Source of the DNA: Cryptomeria japonica
Taxonomy: Eukaryota; Streptophyta; Pinopsida; Cupressales; Cupressaceae
NCBI RefSeq assembly: GCF_030272615.1
Contig: NC_081410.1
Span: forward strand, 220,275,415 to 220,339,414
Reading direction: 5' to 3'
DNA: 64,000 bases
In this document: positions 47,811-58,256 of the stretch, piece by piece
How positions within the stretch are numbered: position 1 is the stretch's first letter
Layout: each line of letters begins with the position of its first letter
Program-made: the position numbers and the translations under genes
Notes under the pieces: generated by a model
Told to the model about the DNA's origin: nothing
Databases searched by the model: none
Seen by the model: only the letters and a program-made list of their open reading frames with translations

Positions 47811-48127
47811 CTTCCATTTTGTGCCTTTGATAATTAAGTCTCTAGTCCTAGAGACATTTTTCCAAATATTGGATCCAATTGGGATAATCTCCGCTTTGAG
47901 GAAACTTTGAAGATTCGGACATGGCTTTTATATTTGTTGTCCCATATTTTTTTCCACTCTCCTTGATTTCTATATCCTCTCTAAATCTTCTTGGCCATAA
48001 GGTAATCATTTATGTCTCTTATTCTTCTAAGGCCCAAACCACCTTTATTCATAGGCTTACAGACCTTCTCCCAAGCAATTAAGTTCATTCTCTTCTTCTC
48101 CTCAACCCCTGTCCATAAAAAGGATCT

Positions 48128-48985
48128 CTAAATTTTTTCAATGGCCTCAGCATACTTATTAGGAATCCTAAATAGAATGATGGCATAGAGAGGGATACTT
48201 TGAAGAGTGGTATTTAGCAATTGAACCTTACCTGCTTGACTAAGAAGAGCTCCCTTCCATCCAGACAGCTTTTTATGGAGTTTATCTGCCAAGGCTCCCC
48301 AAAAGGTATCCGAAGGATCTTGGCCTAAGGGGAGCCCCAAATAGGAAGCAGGCAAGCTACCAATTTGGTCGCCCAGAATGTTACTAATTTTAATCCTCCT
48401 TCTCTCTGGGGTATTGATAAAATAAACAAAGCTTTTAGACCAGTTTATAAGCTGACCAGTAGCCTCTCCATAGTTATCCAAAGCCTTTTTTAGTCTTCTA
48501 GTGTCCTTGAAAGTGGCTTTTCCCATTATTATAGAATCATCAACAAACTACTGATGAGAACATATTTGATCTACCGAAGAAGGATTCAAACCTCAAAACT
48601 CCCTTTTCTCAACCAACTTTCCAATACATCTCCCCAAACATTCTACCATGATGATAAAGATCACTGGAGATAGAGGATCCCCCTGCCTAAGACCTCTTGA
48701 AGCTTTAAAGAAAGGAGAGGGGGAACCATTCATTAACACAGAGAAAGAAGCCGAAGAAACAAGTTGACTGATAAGGCTAACACTCCTAGGATTAAAACCA
48801 AAAGCAGAAAGAACATCCATCATAAAATCGCAATCCACTCTATCGTAGGCTTTAGAGAGGTCAAGCTTCAGAAAAAAACCTTCTTTTTTAGAAAAGGCTA
48901 GAGAATGGATATTTTCATGAACAGAGATGATAGAATCCAAAATTTGCCTTCCCGGGACAAAACCACTTGAGAGACAAAGCAGTTA
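48128..48985 (-). pseudogene. LINE2 reverse transcriptase (palm and C-terminal part)
   Basis: VPGRQILDSIISVHE and FFLKLDLSKAYDRV (with the first catalytic Asp) are followed by RGLRQGDPLSPVIF. A second part (48526-48128) shows KKALDNYGEATGQLINWSKSF and ASYLGLPLGQDP and LSQAGKVQLLN. Two stops occur near 48545-48592, in the region where the catalytic F.DD box would lie; the plus-strand complement suggests F.DDSIIM, so the Asp pair may still be there. RT primes on nicked target DNA. Confidence 0.85.
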
Positions 48986-49412
48986 ATATCTCTGCAAGTT
49001 GACTTTCATGTTCTATTAAATCACTGTGAATTCAAATCACTGGCATCCTCTAATTTATCAAATTTCACAATAAATTATGTTGCTATTTATAAACCATCAT
49101 TAAATCATATATATATACATACATACATACATACATACAATTCCTTAATTCCTTAGATGGATTTAATGATGTTAACTTAAGTTTGATAAGTTTATGCACA
49201 TTAATTATGGTTTTTCTATGTTCATCCAATTCCTTAGTTTCCACATGCACATAGATATCTAGTCTATCTTTAGTTCATTATGTTCGCATGTTAATCATCT
49301 TATGTTAAATCTTGCATTAATTTGAATTCATCAATAAGTGTATGTTATATTAGATTGGGATTCATTTGTGTTAGATATTCTAAGGTTAGGACAAGCGGGT
49401 CCTTATATTAAT

Positions 49413-49452
49413 GCATGATTACATTTTGAATATATTTATTTGGATTGGAAAA
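49413..49452 (+). repeat. B2 3' LTR, second piece
   Basis: GCATGATTACATTTTGAATATATTT... aligns with about 22478-22518. It ends at a junction where the next 220 bp of B LTR and the first 483 bp of copia C 5' LTR are both missing. Confidence 0.8.
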
Positions 49453-49465
49453 TGAATATATTACG

Positions 49466-50351
49466 GTTATTGTGGTGGTAATTCACGTTGCTTGTGGATG
49501 TTTCTAGATTATGTTTTATGCATGTTGATGGTCTGTATTGATCGATGAGCGCGTTATGGATGATTTTCATGGTCCGGTGGAATTCTTCACGTTCTTGATC
49601 GACATGTTGGTTGTAATGTGTAGTGGATTTTTGAAGCATAATTCTTGGAGGTGGTTCATGTTTGAGGTGTTGATTTAGGTCCATGCTATGTCTTAGGTGA
49701 CATTGTATTGGTCTGCATGAGATATTTTGTATTTGATCAACAACTATATCATTGTAATTATTTTAGGTGTGGTGAGCCAACCTTGATTAGGTTGATTTGT
49801 TGATGTCATGTATAAATATATGTTGTAATCTTTTGTAAGGTATGAAATTTGTGTGCGAATAATATATTAATCATTTAGTAGTAGAGCAGAAATGTGAAGA
49901 AGTGTGGAAGAGAAAAATATGTTCTATGTTCCTAACTGGAACTGTAACTAGGCATGAGGAGATATTATTCTATCAGTTCATGATCTTCTGGATGCAATCT
50001 AATTTTTTTTGTAAGGCAGTGAGCCTTCCCAAGGGTTGTAGCCCTCCTTGTTTTGCGTTTTGAGTAGTGAGCTCTAGGTAGTGTTCTTGAATGCATGTGC
50101 ATTCTCCATTGTAATATTTCATATACTTCTAATAGGGTATCATCATATTGTGGGTAGGTTCCCACCGTGGTTTTTCCCTTGACTAGGTTTTCCACATCAA
50201 AAATCTTGGTGTTATATTGATGTGGTATTAATTTGTTCTTTCACTGTTAATTATCGTATCTAAGATTATGGTTGAGTTGAGAATTTTTTTTTGAGAAAAT
50301 TGATTCACCCCCCCCCCCCCCTCCTCTTAATTTTATACCTTGTTGCCAACA
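49466..50351 (+). repeat. 5' LTR remnant of copia C
   Basis: Matches 56522-57382. The TATAAATA at 49811-49818 is a promoter candidate. A run of 13 C at about 50307 sits within the GATTCACCCCCC signature. It ends GTTGCCAACA. Confidence 0.92.
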
Positions 50352-50352
50352 T

Positions 50353-50366
50353 TTGGTATCAAAGAA
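50353..50366 (+). other. Primer binding site of copia C
   Basis: TTTGGTATCAAAGAA, two changes from the initiator-Met site. Confidence 0.75.
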
Positions 50367-50405
50367 GATTCCTCCAAAGAAGTTTAATAGCTTGAGCTAT
50401 TCTGG

Positions 50406-51296
50406 GATGGCTACTTACAAGAAGGATAGTTTGATAATTGATGGATCAAACTACACTCTTTGGAAAAGCTGAATGGAGTGTCACTTGAGATGCATTGGTG
50501 AAGATTACTAGAAAATTACTAAAAAATGTGTATAACATTCCTTAGAATGGTCATACAACTTTGGATGAGATACAGGAAGTTGAATACAATATTAGAGCTA
50601 AGGAAGCATTCTTGAGTGCCTTAACTAATTCTGAAATGATAAATGTGATGGATTTGCAGACTACTCATGAGATCTAGAAGAAGTTGGAAACATTGTATGA
50701 AGGTGACAGTCATGTGAAGATTGCCAAGTTGGAGAGCTTGAAGGGAAAGCATGAGTTGTTGAAGATGGGGGAAGATGAGAATATTACTTCTTTTGCAGAA
50801 AGTGAATGAGCTTGTGTGCGATGTCAGATGTGTCGGTGATGTATTGGAAGAATTAGAGATTGTTGCTAAAGTGTTGAGATCCTTTCCTCCTGCTTACAAG
50901 CACCAAGCTACTACTATTGAGGACATCCAAACCATGACTAATGTGACTAGAGACATGTTGATTAGCAAGCCTGTTGCCTTTGAATTGAGTGAGTTTGGTG
51001 ACTCTCTTCCTACAACAAAATTTGCATTCAAAGTTATTGTTTCTGAAAAGCAGAGATATGATCTAGGACAAAGTTCTTCAAGAAGGGTATCTAGATATGA
51101 GAAGGAGATGAAGGAGATGGAAGAAGAAAAAGAACTTGAGGATATTGAAGCCCTTATTGCCAGGAGATTACCTAAAGGAGTCGGTAAGTATGAAGGAAAG
51201 TTTCCTCTTAAATGCTTTTCATGTAATAAAATAGGACATTTTGCCTCAAGGTGTTTGGAAAGAGTTCCTAGGAAGCAATACAAACTTAAATTTTAG
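50406..51296 (+). pseudogene. gag: Copia C gag
   Basis: Starts MATYKKDSLIIDGSNYTLW (ATG at 50406), the copia gag opening. The first 370 bases are full of stops and frame changes. From 50775 a 173-codon run continues the gag domain (RSFPPAYKHQATTIEDIQT) and ends with the knuckle CFSCNKIGHFASRC. Confidence 0.88.
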
Positions 51297-52344
51297 AAGA
51301 AATGTTATGATGTTTTTGATAAAGATGTGATAGATGATGAATCCAAGAAAGGAAATTCAGGAGATGATGAATGGGTTTTTATTGCTATCAAGGAATATGA
51401 TCCAGTGCCTATTGATTCTGCTAGCTATGAGGAGAAAGCTTTGGCTACTAAAGTTGAAGAGAAGGATGAATGGGTTATTGACAGTGGCTTCTCTCATCAT
51501 ATGACATGTGATAAGAATAATTTTGTGAGTATGGAAAATTTTGATGGTGGTGTATCAAGATTTGGTGATGACAAAGTTGGTATAATTCGTGGTAGAGGTT
51601 CCATTTCTCTTGATGGTAAGCACAATACTGATGATGTCTTGTATGTAGAAGGTCTAAAGCATAATCTTTTGAGTGTTGGATAGATGGCTGACAAGGGATA
51701 TGATTTACAATTCAAGAATGGCAAGTGTAGAATCTTAATTGGTTCTGGAATTGAAATTGCATTAGGGACAAAGACTAAAGGTAATATCTTTCACTTGAAT
51801 GTTGGTGGTAAAAGTTGTTTGATTGCTCATATTGATGAAAGTTGGTTATGGCAAAGGAGGATGTGTCATGTAAATTATGATTGCATTGTTAAGATAAGTT
51901 CTACTCAAGAAATGAGAGATCTTCTTAAGTTGGTAAAGCCTACTATTCGGTATGCAAGGAATGTTAGTTAGGGAAGCAAACAAGAGTTGATTGTAAGTTT
52001 TAGCAGGGAGACAGGTATTTCATGTTGTTGATTGATGACTATTCAAGAATGATGTGGGATACTTTCTTAAGGGAGAAGTCTGAAGCCTTGGATAAGTTTA
52101 AGAGTTTCAAAGCCATGGTTGAGACTGAGACAAGATTGAACCTAAAGTGGTTGAGATCTGACAGAGGTGGTGAATTCACTTCTGATGAGTTCAATGCATT
52201 TTGTGAAGAACATGGAGTGAAGAGACAGTTCTGCACCTAGAACTCCTCAGCAGAATGGTGTTGTGGAGAGGAAGAATAGAACAATTCAGGAAGCTACAAG
52301 AGTCATGATGTTAGAAGGAAATATTTTGTATATCTATTGGAGAG
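51297..52344 (+). pseudogene. Copia C protease and integrase, first part
   Basis: Protease block VIDSGFSHHMTCD (Cys to Phe in the usual GCSHHM) at about 51475. Integrase zinc region CHVNYDCIVKISS..., then a deletion of about 40 codons near 51990, where TRVDCKF runs directly into RYFMLLIDDYSRMMW. Then WLRSDRGGEFTSDEF with a frame change near 52215, ending at YWR where solo LTR J interrupts. Confidence 0.85.
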
Positions 52345-53604
52345 TGTTGGCATTTGATTATTTGAACTAAACTGGTAATGTGTGTTTGTTTGATGCAACC
52401 GGTATATGTCTGTTGTGCATAAAGATTAGATTTATGTATGATGACTATTTTGTATGTTGTCATTGATGGAAACTATGTTTCTTTGAGTCATCTAAGTCCT
52501 ACAGTTCAACAAGCTAGACTTAACTAGTAAAGTAGAGATAGTTTTATCAAAACCGATAATTAGGACTTCAACCGATAAATGACAGTCAGTTACGTTCCAA
52601 CAACTGATACAAGAAAATCATGAAGATTGAGATGATGTGGTTTTGCAACAGTATTGAAGACTATTAGAAGAAGTTATGTTTGTGACCCCACGTTTTGAAT
52701 CGATCAGGTGAACAAGATTTATTTGACAGAATAGATTAGTGGATGGAGACTTAACCAGTAGTGATGAAAATCACCCAGATTGGTAAAACGACAAAGAATT
52801 GGATTTATTATGTTGGCGGCCGACATAACTAAAGAGTACATTGCAAGATTGTCTAGATGCATTAAACTTAGGGAATTGAAATAAGGTTCTAGCTGATCTT
52901 ATGATAATTTTAATTGTGTGATGAGGTATGAAAGGATATATATACATGAGCTTGATAGTGATATAGATAAGAGCGAATCTTGTATTTCTGATAGTGTGAA
53001 GATCAGAGGAATTGAGAGATGAATTCTTTGACAAGTTGTAATGTTCTGATATAGATCTTATTAGACACAGAAGGTGTTATGCTAAGATCATTTGTACTTG
53101 TTGTCTCCCTAACAGTTGCAGAAAGAAAATCCTCTTACAAGGTCACTCCTAACAGGGTGTAGTCAGATCCTAACAGTTTTGTTCATTAAATCCTCTAACC
53201 AGGTGACACATTATCTTGTGTTTGAAAATCCCAGTAACTTGGGTAGCCCCTAACAGGGTTGGTCCTCAAAGGCCTTTTTGTAAAGCTCTTAATCGGGCTT
53301 AGACACTTCTAACAAGGTGTGCCCCTAATCGGTTGTTGTAGACCTTAACCGATCAGATTTCTATGCTACAGATAGTGGATCTTGTGGGTACTAACTCCCA
53401 CCGTGGTTTTTCCCATTTGGTTTTTCCATGTATAAACTCTTGTGTCATGTGGTTTATGCTTTATGTGGTGATTGCATACTTGGTGTCATTTCTTATATGC
53501 CTATTGAGTTTTAAGTTGGTAAAATTGATAATTAGATTTGTATTGTTTTTACTTGCACTGATTCAGCGCCCCCCCCCTCCTCTTAGTTCCTTATAAGTTC
53601 ATTA
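52345..53604 (+). repeat. Solo LTR J (1,260 bp) in the integrase of copia C
   Basis: TGTTGGCATTTG to CATTA (CA changed to TA), target duplication GAGAG at 52340-52344 and 53605-53609. It has the shared block CCACCGTGGTTTTTCCC and a CCCCCCCTCCTCTTAG signature near its end, so it is copia type. A word GGTGT/CTAACAGGGTG recurs at 53110-53330 (about five times). Confidence 0.85.
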
Positions 53605-53609
53605 GAGAG

Positions 53610-55751
53610 AAGCTATGAGTATTGTTGTATACACTCTTAAATAGGTGCATATCAAAGGTGATACTCGTAAAACTCCTTATGATTTATGGTTTGGTCATCT
53701 TCCCACAATTAGATATTTCAGAATTTTTGGAAGTAAATGCTATATCAAAAGAGATGAATATTTAGGGAAGTTTGATGCTAGATGTGGATGAAATTTTTCT
53801 TGGTTATTCTACTAAGAGAAAGGCCTACTAATGTTATAATAAGAGATTGAGAAAGATAGTTGAAAGTGCTAATGTGAAAGTTGATGAAAGCAATGAAAGA
53901 CAGATCAGATCCTGTGGATATGATTCTAATGATCAGAATGACAGTTCAGATAAAGGAAAGCAAGTGTAGTCCCAGAATCTAATTCAGATTGTTTTGGAAA
54001 AGATAGAAAATCAAGGAGAGACCAGTGCTAGTGCAAAAGAAAGAACTCAAGAGTCTGAAAAATCAAGAAAATACTAAGACTCCCAGGTATGTGAGGTTGA
54101 ATCATTTACAAAATCATATCATAGGAGATAAGAATAAGGTGTGATGACTAGAAGAAGAATTATTGAAGAATATTGCTTGATCTCTAAAATTGAACCTAAA
54201 GATGTTAATGAAGCATGCAAAGATGAAAACTGGATTAAAGCAATGGACAAAGAATTGAACTAGATTGAAAAGAATAATACATGGATTCTTGTTCCCACAC
54301 CTAAGGATAAAAATGTAATTTGAACTAAATGGGTCTTCTAAAACAAATTGGATGAACAAGGTGAAGTTGTTAGGAACAAAGAAAGACTTGTTTGTAAAGG
54401 ATATTCTTAGATGGAAGGATTTGATTTTGAGGATACTTTTGCCCCGATGACAAGAATTAAAGCTATTAGATTATTTCTTGCTTATGTTGCTTACAAAGAT
54501 TTAATAGTTTATCAGATGAATGTCAAGTCAGCATTTCTTAATAGAAATATGGAAGAAGAGGTATACATTAATAAACCAAATAGATTTCAATTGGCTGATG
54601 AAAAGGATATGGTTTTTTGATTGAAGAAAGCATTGTATGGATTGAAGCAAGCCTCTAGAGCATGGTATGCCAAACTGGATAAGTATCTGTTGAAGCTAGG
54701 ATTCAATAAAGGTACTACTAATAGTAACTTTTATTTCAAGATTGATTAGGATAACATTTTGATTGTTGAAGTTTTTGTTGATCACATTATTTTTGGAGGA
54801 AATGATAGTTTGTGCAAGAAGTTTGTTGAAGAGATGCAGAATGAATTTGAGATGTCTATGATTGGTGAAATGAAATTATTTTTGGGATTGCAAATTACTC
54901 AGTTGGATAAAGGCATTTTTTATATCTCAGTCCAAGTATGTGAAGAAATTGTTGAAGAAGTTTGTTTTAGATTATTCAAAGCTAGTTAGTACTCCTATGG
55001 TGACTAGATATAAGTAGATAAAGGATGACAAATCCCCTAAGGCAAATCAGACTAGATATAGATCAATGTTTGGTGGATTATTGTATTTGACTTAGACTAG
55101 ACCTGATATCATGAATGTTGTTTGCCTTGTTGCTAGATTTCAAGCCGATCCTAAGGAATCTCATGTTGTAGCTATGAAAAGGATTTTTGAATATTTGAAA
55201 GGCATAGTTGATTTTGGTTTGTCGTATCCTAAAGATGATAATTTTATTTTGAGTGCTTTTATTGATGCTGATTGGGCTAAAGATGTGGATGACAAAAAAA
55301 GTACTAGTGGTAGTGCATTTTTCTTAGGAAAGAAATTGGTTTCTTGGATGAGTAAGAAGCAGAATGCTATTTCTTTATCTACTGTAGAGGCTAAATATAT
55401 TGTTGTTGCCAGCAATTGTACTTAATATTACTAAATATTTCAAGTGTTATCAATATTTCTAAGAATTCAATGTTACTAAATATATTATTGTTGTTAAAAA
55501 TTGTTGCATATTACTGTGATAATTCAAGTGTTATCAATATTTCTAAGAATTCAGTGTTGCATTCAAAAACTAAGCATATATCAGTCAAGTTTCATTTATT
55601 GATAGAAAAGGTGAATGAGAAGGAAGTTAAATTGGAGTATGTATCTACAAAGGAACAAATTATAGATATCTTCATGAAGCCTTTTCCTAAGGATACTTTT
55701 GAGTATCTCAGAGAGAAGCTAGGGGTAATTCCCCCCCCTGACAAGAACTAA
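53610..55751 (+). pseudogene. Copia C integrase end, reverse transcriptase and RNase H
   Basis: Integrase end: IKGDTRKTPYDLWFG, RYFRIFGSKCYIKRDEY. Reverse transcriptase: VYQMNVKSAFLN, ALYGLKQA, VFVDHIIFGGND, where the active-site Asp-Asp is Asp-His (changed). RNase H: SAFIDADWAKDVDD, STSGSAFFLGKKLVSWMSKKQ, TKEQIIDIFMKPFP. A local repeat at 55436-55555 duplicates about 35 bp (AAGTGTTATCAATATTTCTAAG). Many TAG/TAA stops. Confidence 0.9.
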
Positions 55752-56038
55752 GATGCATGGATTTGCATCAGTCTGGTAGAATTCATAGTCATATCTTCTG
55801 ATCCGGATTGATGAGTGGTGGTTGCTACTCGGGGAGAGTAGTCAGTGTTGTGGTTTAGATGTTTAGTTTTGTGTGATCTATGATAAGCCTTTAGCATTAA
55901 TGTCAAAGGGGGGAGAATCATGTGAAAAATAGTTATATCATATGCTAGATCTTAGGGGGAGATTGTTGAGAGTTATTCTTTCTTTGTCATTGATTTTTTT
56001 TCACATCATATGTTTCCATCAATTCCAAAGGGGGAGAT
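55752..56038 (+). other. Copia C 3' untranslated region with repeated polypurine-tract motifs
   Basis: Purine runs with GGGGAGA at about 55840, 55905, 55950 and, directly before the LTR, 56026-56038. The one at 55950 is followed by TTGTTGAG, a false LTR start. Confidence 0.75.
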
Positions 56039-57382
56039 TGTTGGGATAATATGCAAATATGTGTTTGGATTAACTAAGAGATGTGTTGTCATTGATATCA
56101 ACATATTCCTTTGTGTGTTCTAGTGTTGCAGTTTGATTAAGTGAGTTGGTTTGGCCAGTGTGTTGCAGATGAGTTGTTGTAGATTAAAGGGTTTTGAGAT
56201 AAGTATCTCTATTTGATTCAGCTCAAGTTTCAATGGTCCGCATGGAGATTTGATCAAGTTATGAGATCTAGTATTGCAGTTATTTTTTTAGTTGTTCAGT
56301 GTTGATCAGTGTTCTGTATTTTTCTCTACATTGCTCCATGTTGCAATATCTTGGTTTGCAGTCTTGGCAGAATGTTTAGGGCATTATAGTGTGTCCTCAA
56401 TTCAAATGGTTTGTGATTTGGAGGTCTGCAAGTCAATTTTTCAATTTGATAGTCAGTTTTGTTGATGTTCTTGAAGTTCGGTATAATGATGATGATGATT
56501 CTAGTAATCCGAGTTGGTGTAGTTATTGTGGCGGTAATTCACATTGCTTGTGGATGTTTCTAGATGGTATGATATGTGTGTTGAAGGTTTGCATTGATTG
56601 GTGAGCATGTTATGGATGATTTTCTTGCTCTGATGGTATCTTCATGTCCTTGACCAACATGTTGATTGTAGCATGTTGCGGATGTTCGAAGCATAATTCT
56701 TGGAGGTGGTTCATGTTCGAGGTGTTGATTTATGTCCATGTTATGTCTTAGCTGACATTGTATTGGCTCACATGAGATATTTTGTATTTGATCACCAACT
56801 ATATCTTTGTAATTATTTTAGGTATGGTGAGTCGATCTTGATTAGGTTGATCCATTGATGTCATGTATAAATATATATTGTAATCTTGTGTAAGGTATGA
56901 AATGTGTGTGTGAATAATGTATTAATCATTTGATAGTAGAGTAGAAGAGTGAAAAAGTGCAGAAGAGAAGAATATGTGTTATTGTAACCAAGTATGAGGA
57001 GATGTTATTCTATCAGTTCATGACCTTCCGTATGTAATCTGAATTTGTTTGTAAGGTAGTGAACCTTCCCAAGGGTTGTAGACCTCCTTGTTTTGTGTTT
57101 TGAGAAATGAGCTCTAGGTAGTGTGCCTGAATGCAAGTGCATTCTCCATTGTAATATTTCATATACTTCTAATAGGATATCATGATATTGTGGGTAGGTT
57201 CCCACCGTGGTTTTTTCCTTGATCGGGTTTTCCACATCAAAAATATTTGTGTTATATTGATGTGGTGTTGATTTGTGTTTTCACTGTTAATTATCATATC
57301 TAAAATTGTGGTTGAGTTAAGAAAAGTTTTTGAGAAAATTGATTCACACCCCCCCTCTCAGTTTTCTGCCTTGTTGCCAACA
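56039..57382 (+). repeat. 3' LTR of copia C (1,344 bp)
   Basis: TGTTGGGATAAT to TTGCCAACA. Its last 620 bp form the outer part of the left arm of the palindrome. Confidence 0.93.
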
Positions 57383-58256
57383 TGGTCTAGTTAAGTCAAG
57401 TTAGTCAGGAAATGGTAAGTAACTTTCTATCAGAGTTGGTGATGTTTTGTAATATTTTGGTTGATTTGCAATGGGTTATTGAATCTTTATGATGGGTTAT
57501 ATCTTCTTATATCATAAAGATTTAATAACCCATTACAAATTAACCAAAACATTGCAAAATATCACCAACTCTGATAGAAAGTTACTTACCATTTCCCGAC
57601 TAACTTGACTTAACTAGACCATGTTGGCAACAAGGCGAAAAACTGAGAGGGGAGGTGAATCAATTTTCTCAAAAACTTTTCTTAACTCAACCACAATTTT
57701 AGATATGATAATTAACAATGAAAGCACAAATCAACACCACATCAATATAACACAAATATTTTTGACATGGAAAACCCGGTCAAGGAAAAAAACATGGTGG
57801 GAACGTACCGACAATATGATGATACCCTGTTAGAAGTATATGAAATATTACAATGGACAATGAACATGCATTCAGGCACACTGCCTAGAGCTCACTGCTC
57901 AAAATAGAAAACAAGGAGGGCTACAACCCTTGGGAAGGCTCACTGCCTTACAAACAAATTTGAATTATATCTAGAAGATCATGAACTGATAGAATAGCAT
58001 CTCCTCATGCCTGGTTACAGTTCCGATTAGGCACATAACACATATTCTTCTCTTTCGCACTTCTTCATACTTTTTCTCTGGTACCAAATGATTAATACAT
58101 TATTCACACACACATTTCATACCTTACACAAGATTACAACATATATGTATACATGGCATCAATGGATCAACCTAATCAAGGTCGGCTCACCACACCTAAA
58201 ATAATTACAAAGATATACTTGTTGATCAAATACAAAATATCTCACGTCGACCAATA
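56761..58256. repeat. Long palindrome, arms about 740 bp, spacer 17 bp
   Basis: Left arm 56761-57493 and right arm 57511-58256 are reverse complements with a modest number of changes. The centre reads ATCTTTATGAT, 17 bases, ATCATAAAGAT. The arm contains the last 620 bp of copia C's 3' LTR and the next 110 bp of B LTR, so the duplication crosses an element boundary. Confidence 0.93.
57383..57493 (+). repeat. B2 3' LTR, third piece
   Basis: TGGTCTAGTTAAGTCAAGTTAG... aligns with 22739-22855. Confidence 0.85.

Larger units (their letters stand above)
44440..48990 (-). mobile_element. LINE2: 5'-truncated non-LTR retrotransposon with an extra 3' ORF
   Basis: On the minus strand the order is reverse transcriptase, zinc-binding domain, RNase H, then a second ORF. 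The 5' end is cut inside the reverse transcriptase (GFVPGRQILDS near 48960). The 3' end is placed at about 44440 where the plus strand reads ACATTTTGATTAAGTAAAAGG, the reverse of a LINE tail; I could not fix the target duplication. It lies inside LTR G. Confidence 0.85.
43001..49407 (+). repeat. Solo LTR G, split by LINE2
   Basis: TGTCACAACCCG at 43001 to GCGGGTCCTTATA at 49407, flanked by TTAAT. About 1.85 kb after removing LINE2; no interior of its own. The start resembles gypsy LTRs. AT-rich, with a TATA/CATA repeat at 49110-49139. The G-C-rich-start region 43210-43330 contains no ORF with a domain. Confidence 0.72.
49466..57382 (+). mobile_element. Ty1/copia element C, 5' end deleted, interrupted by solo LTR J
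   Basis: 5' LTR remnant 49466-50351, primer site, gag, protease, integrase, reverse transcriptase, RNase H, 3' LTR 56039-57382. The right flank 57383 on is B LTR; the left flank was lost with the LTR start in a deletion. Many stops. Confidence 0.9.
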
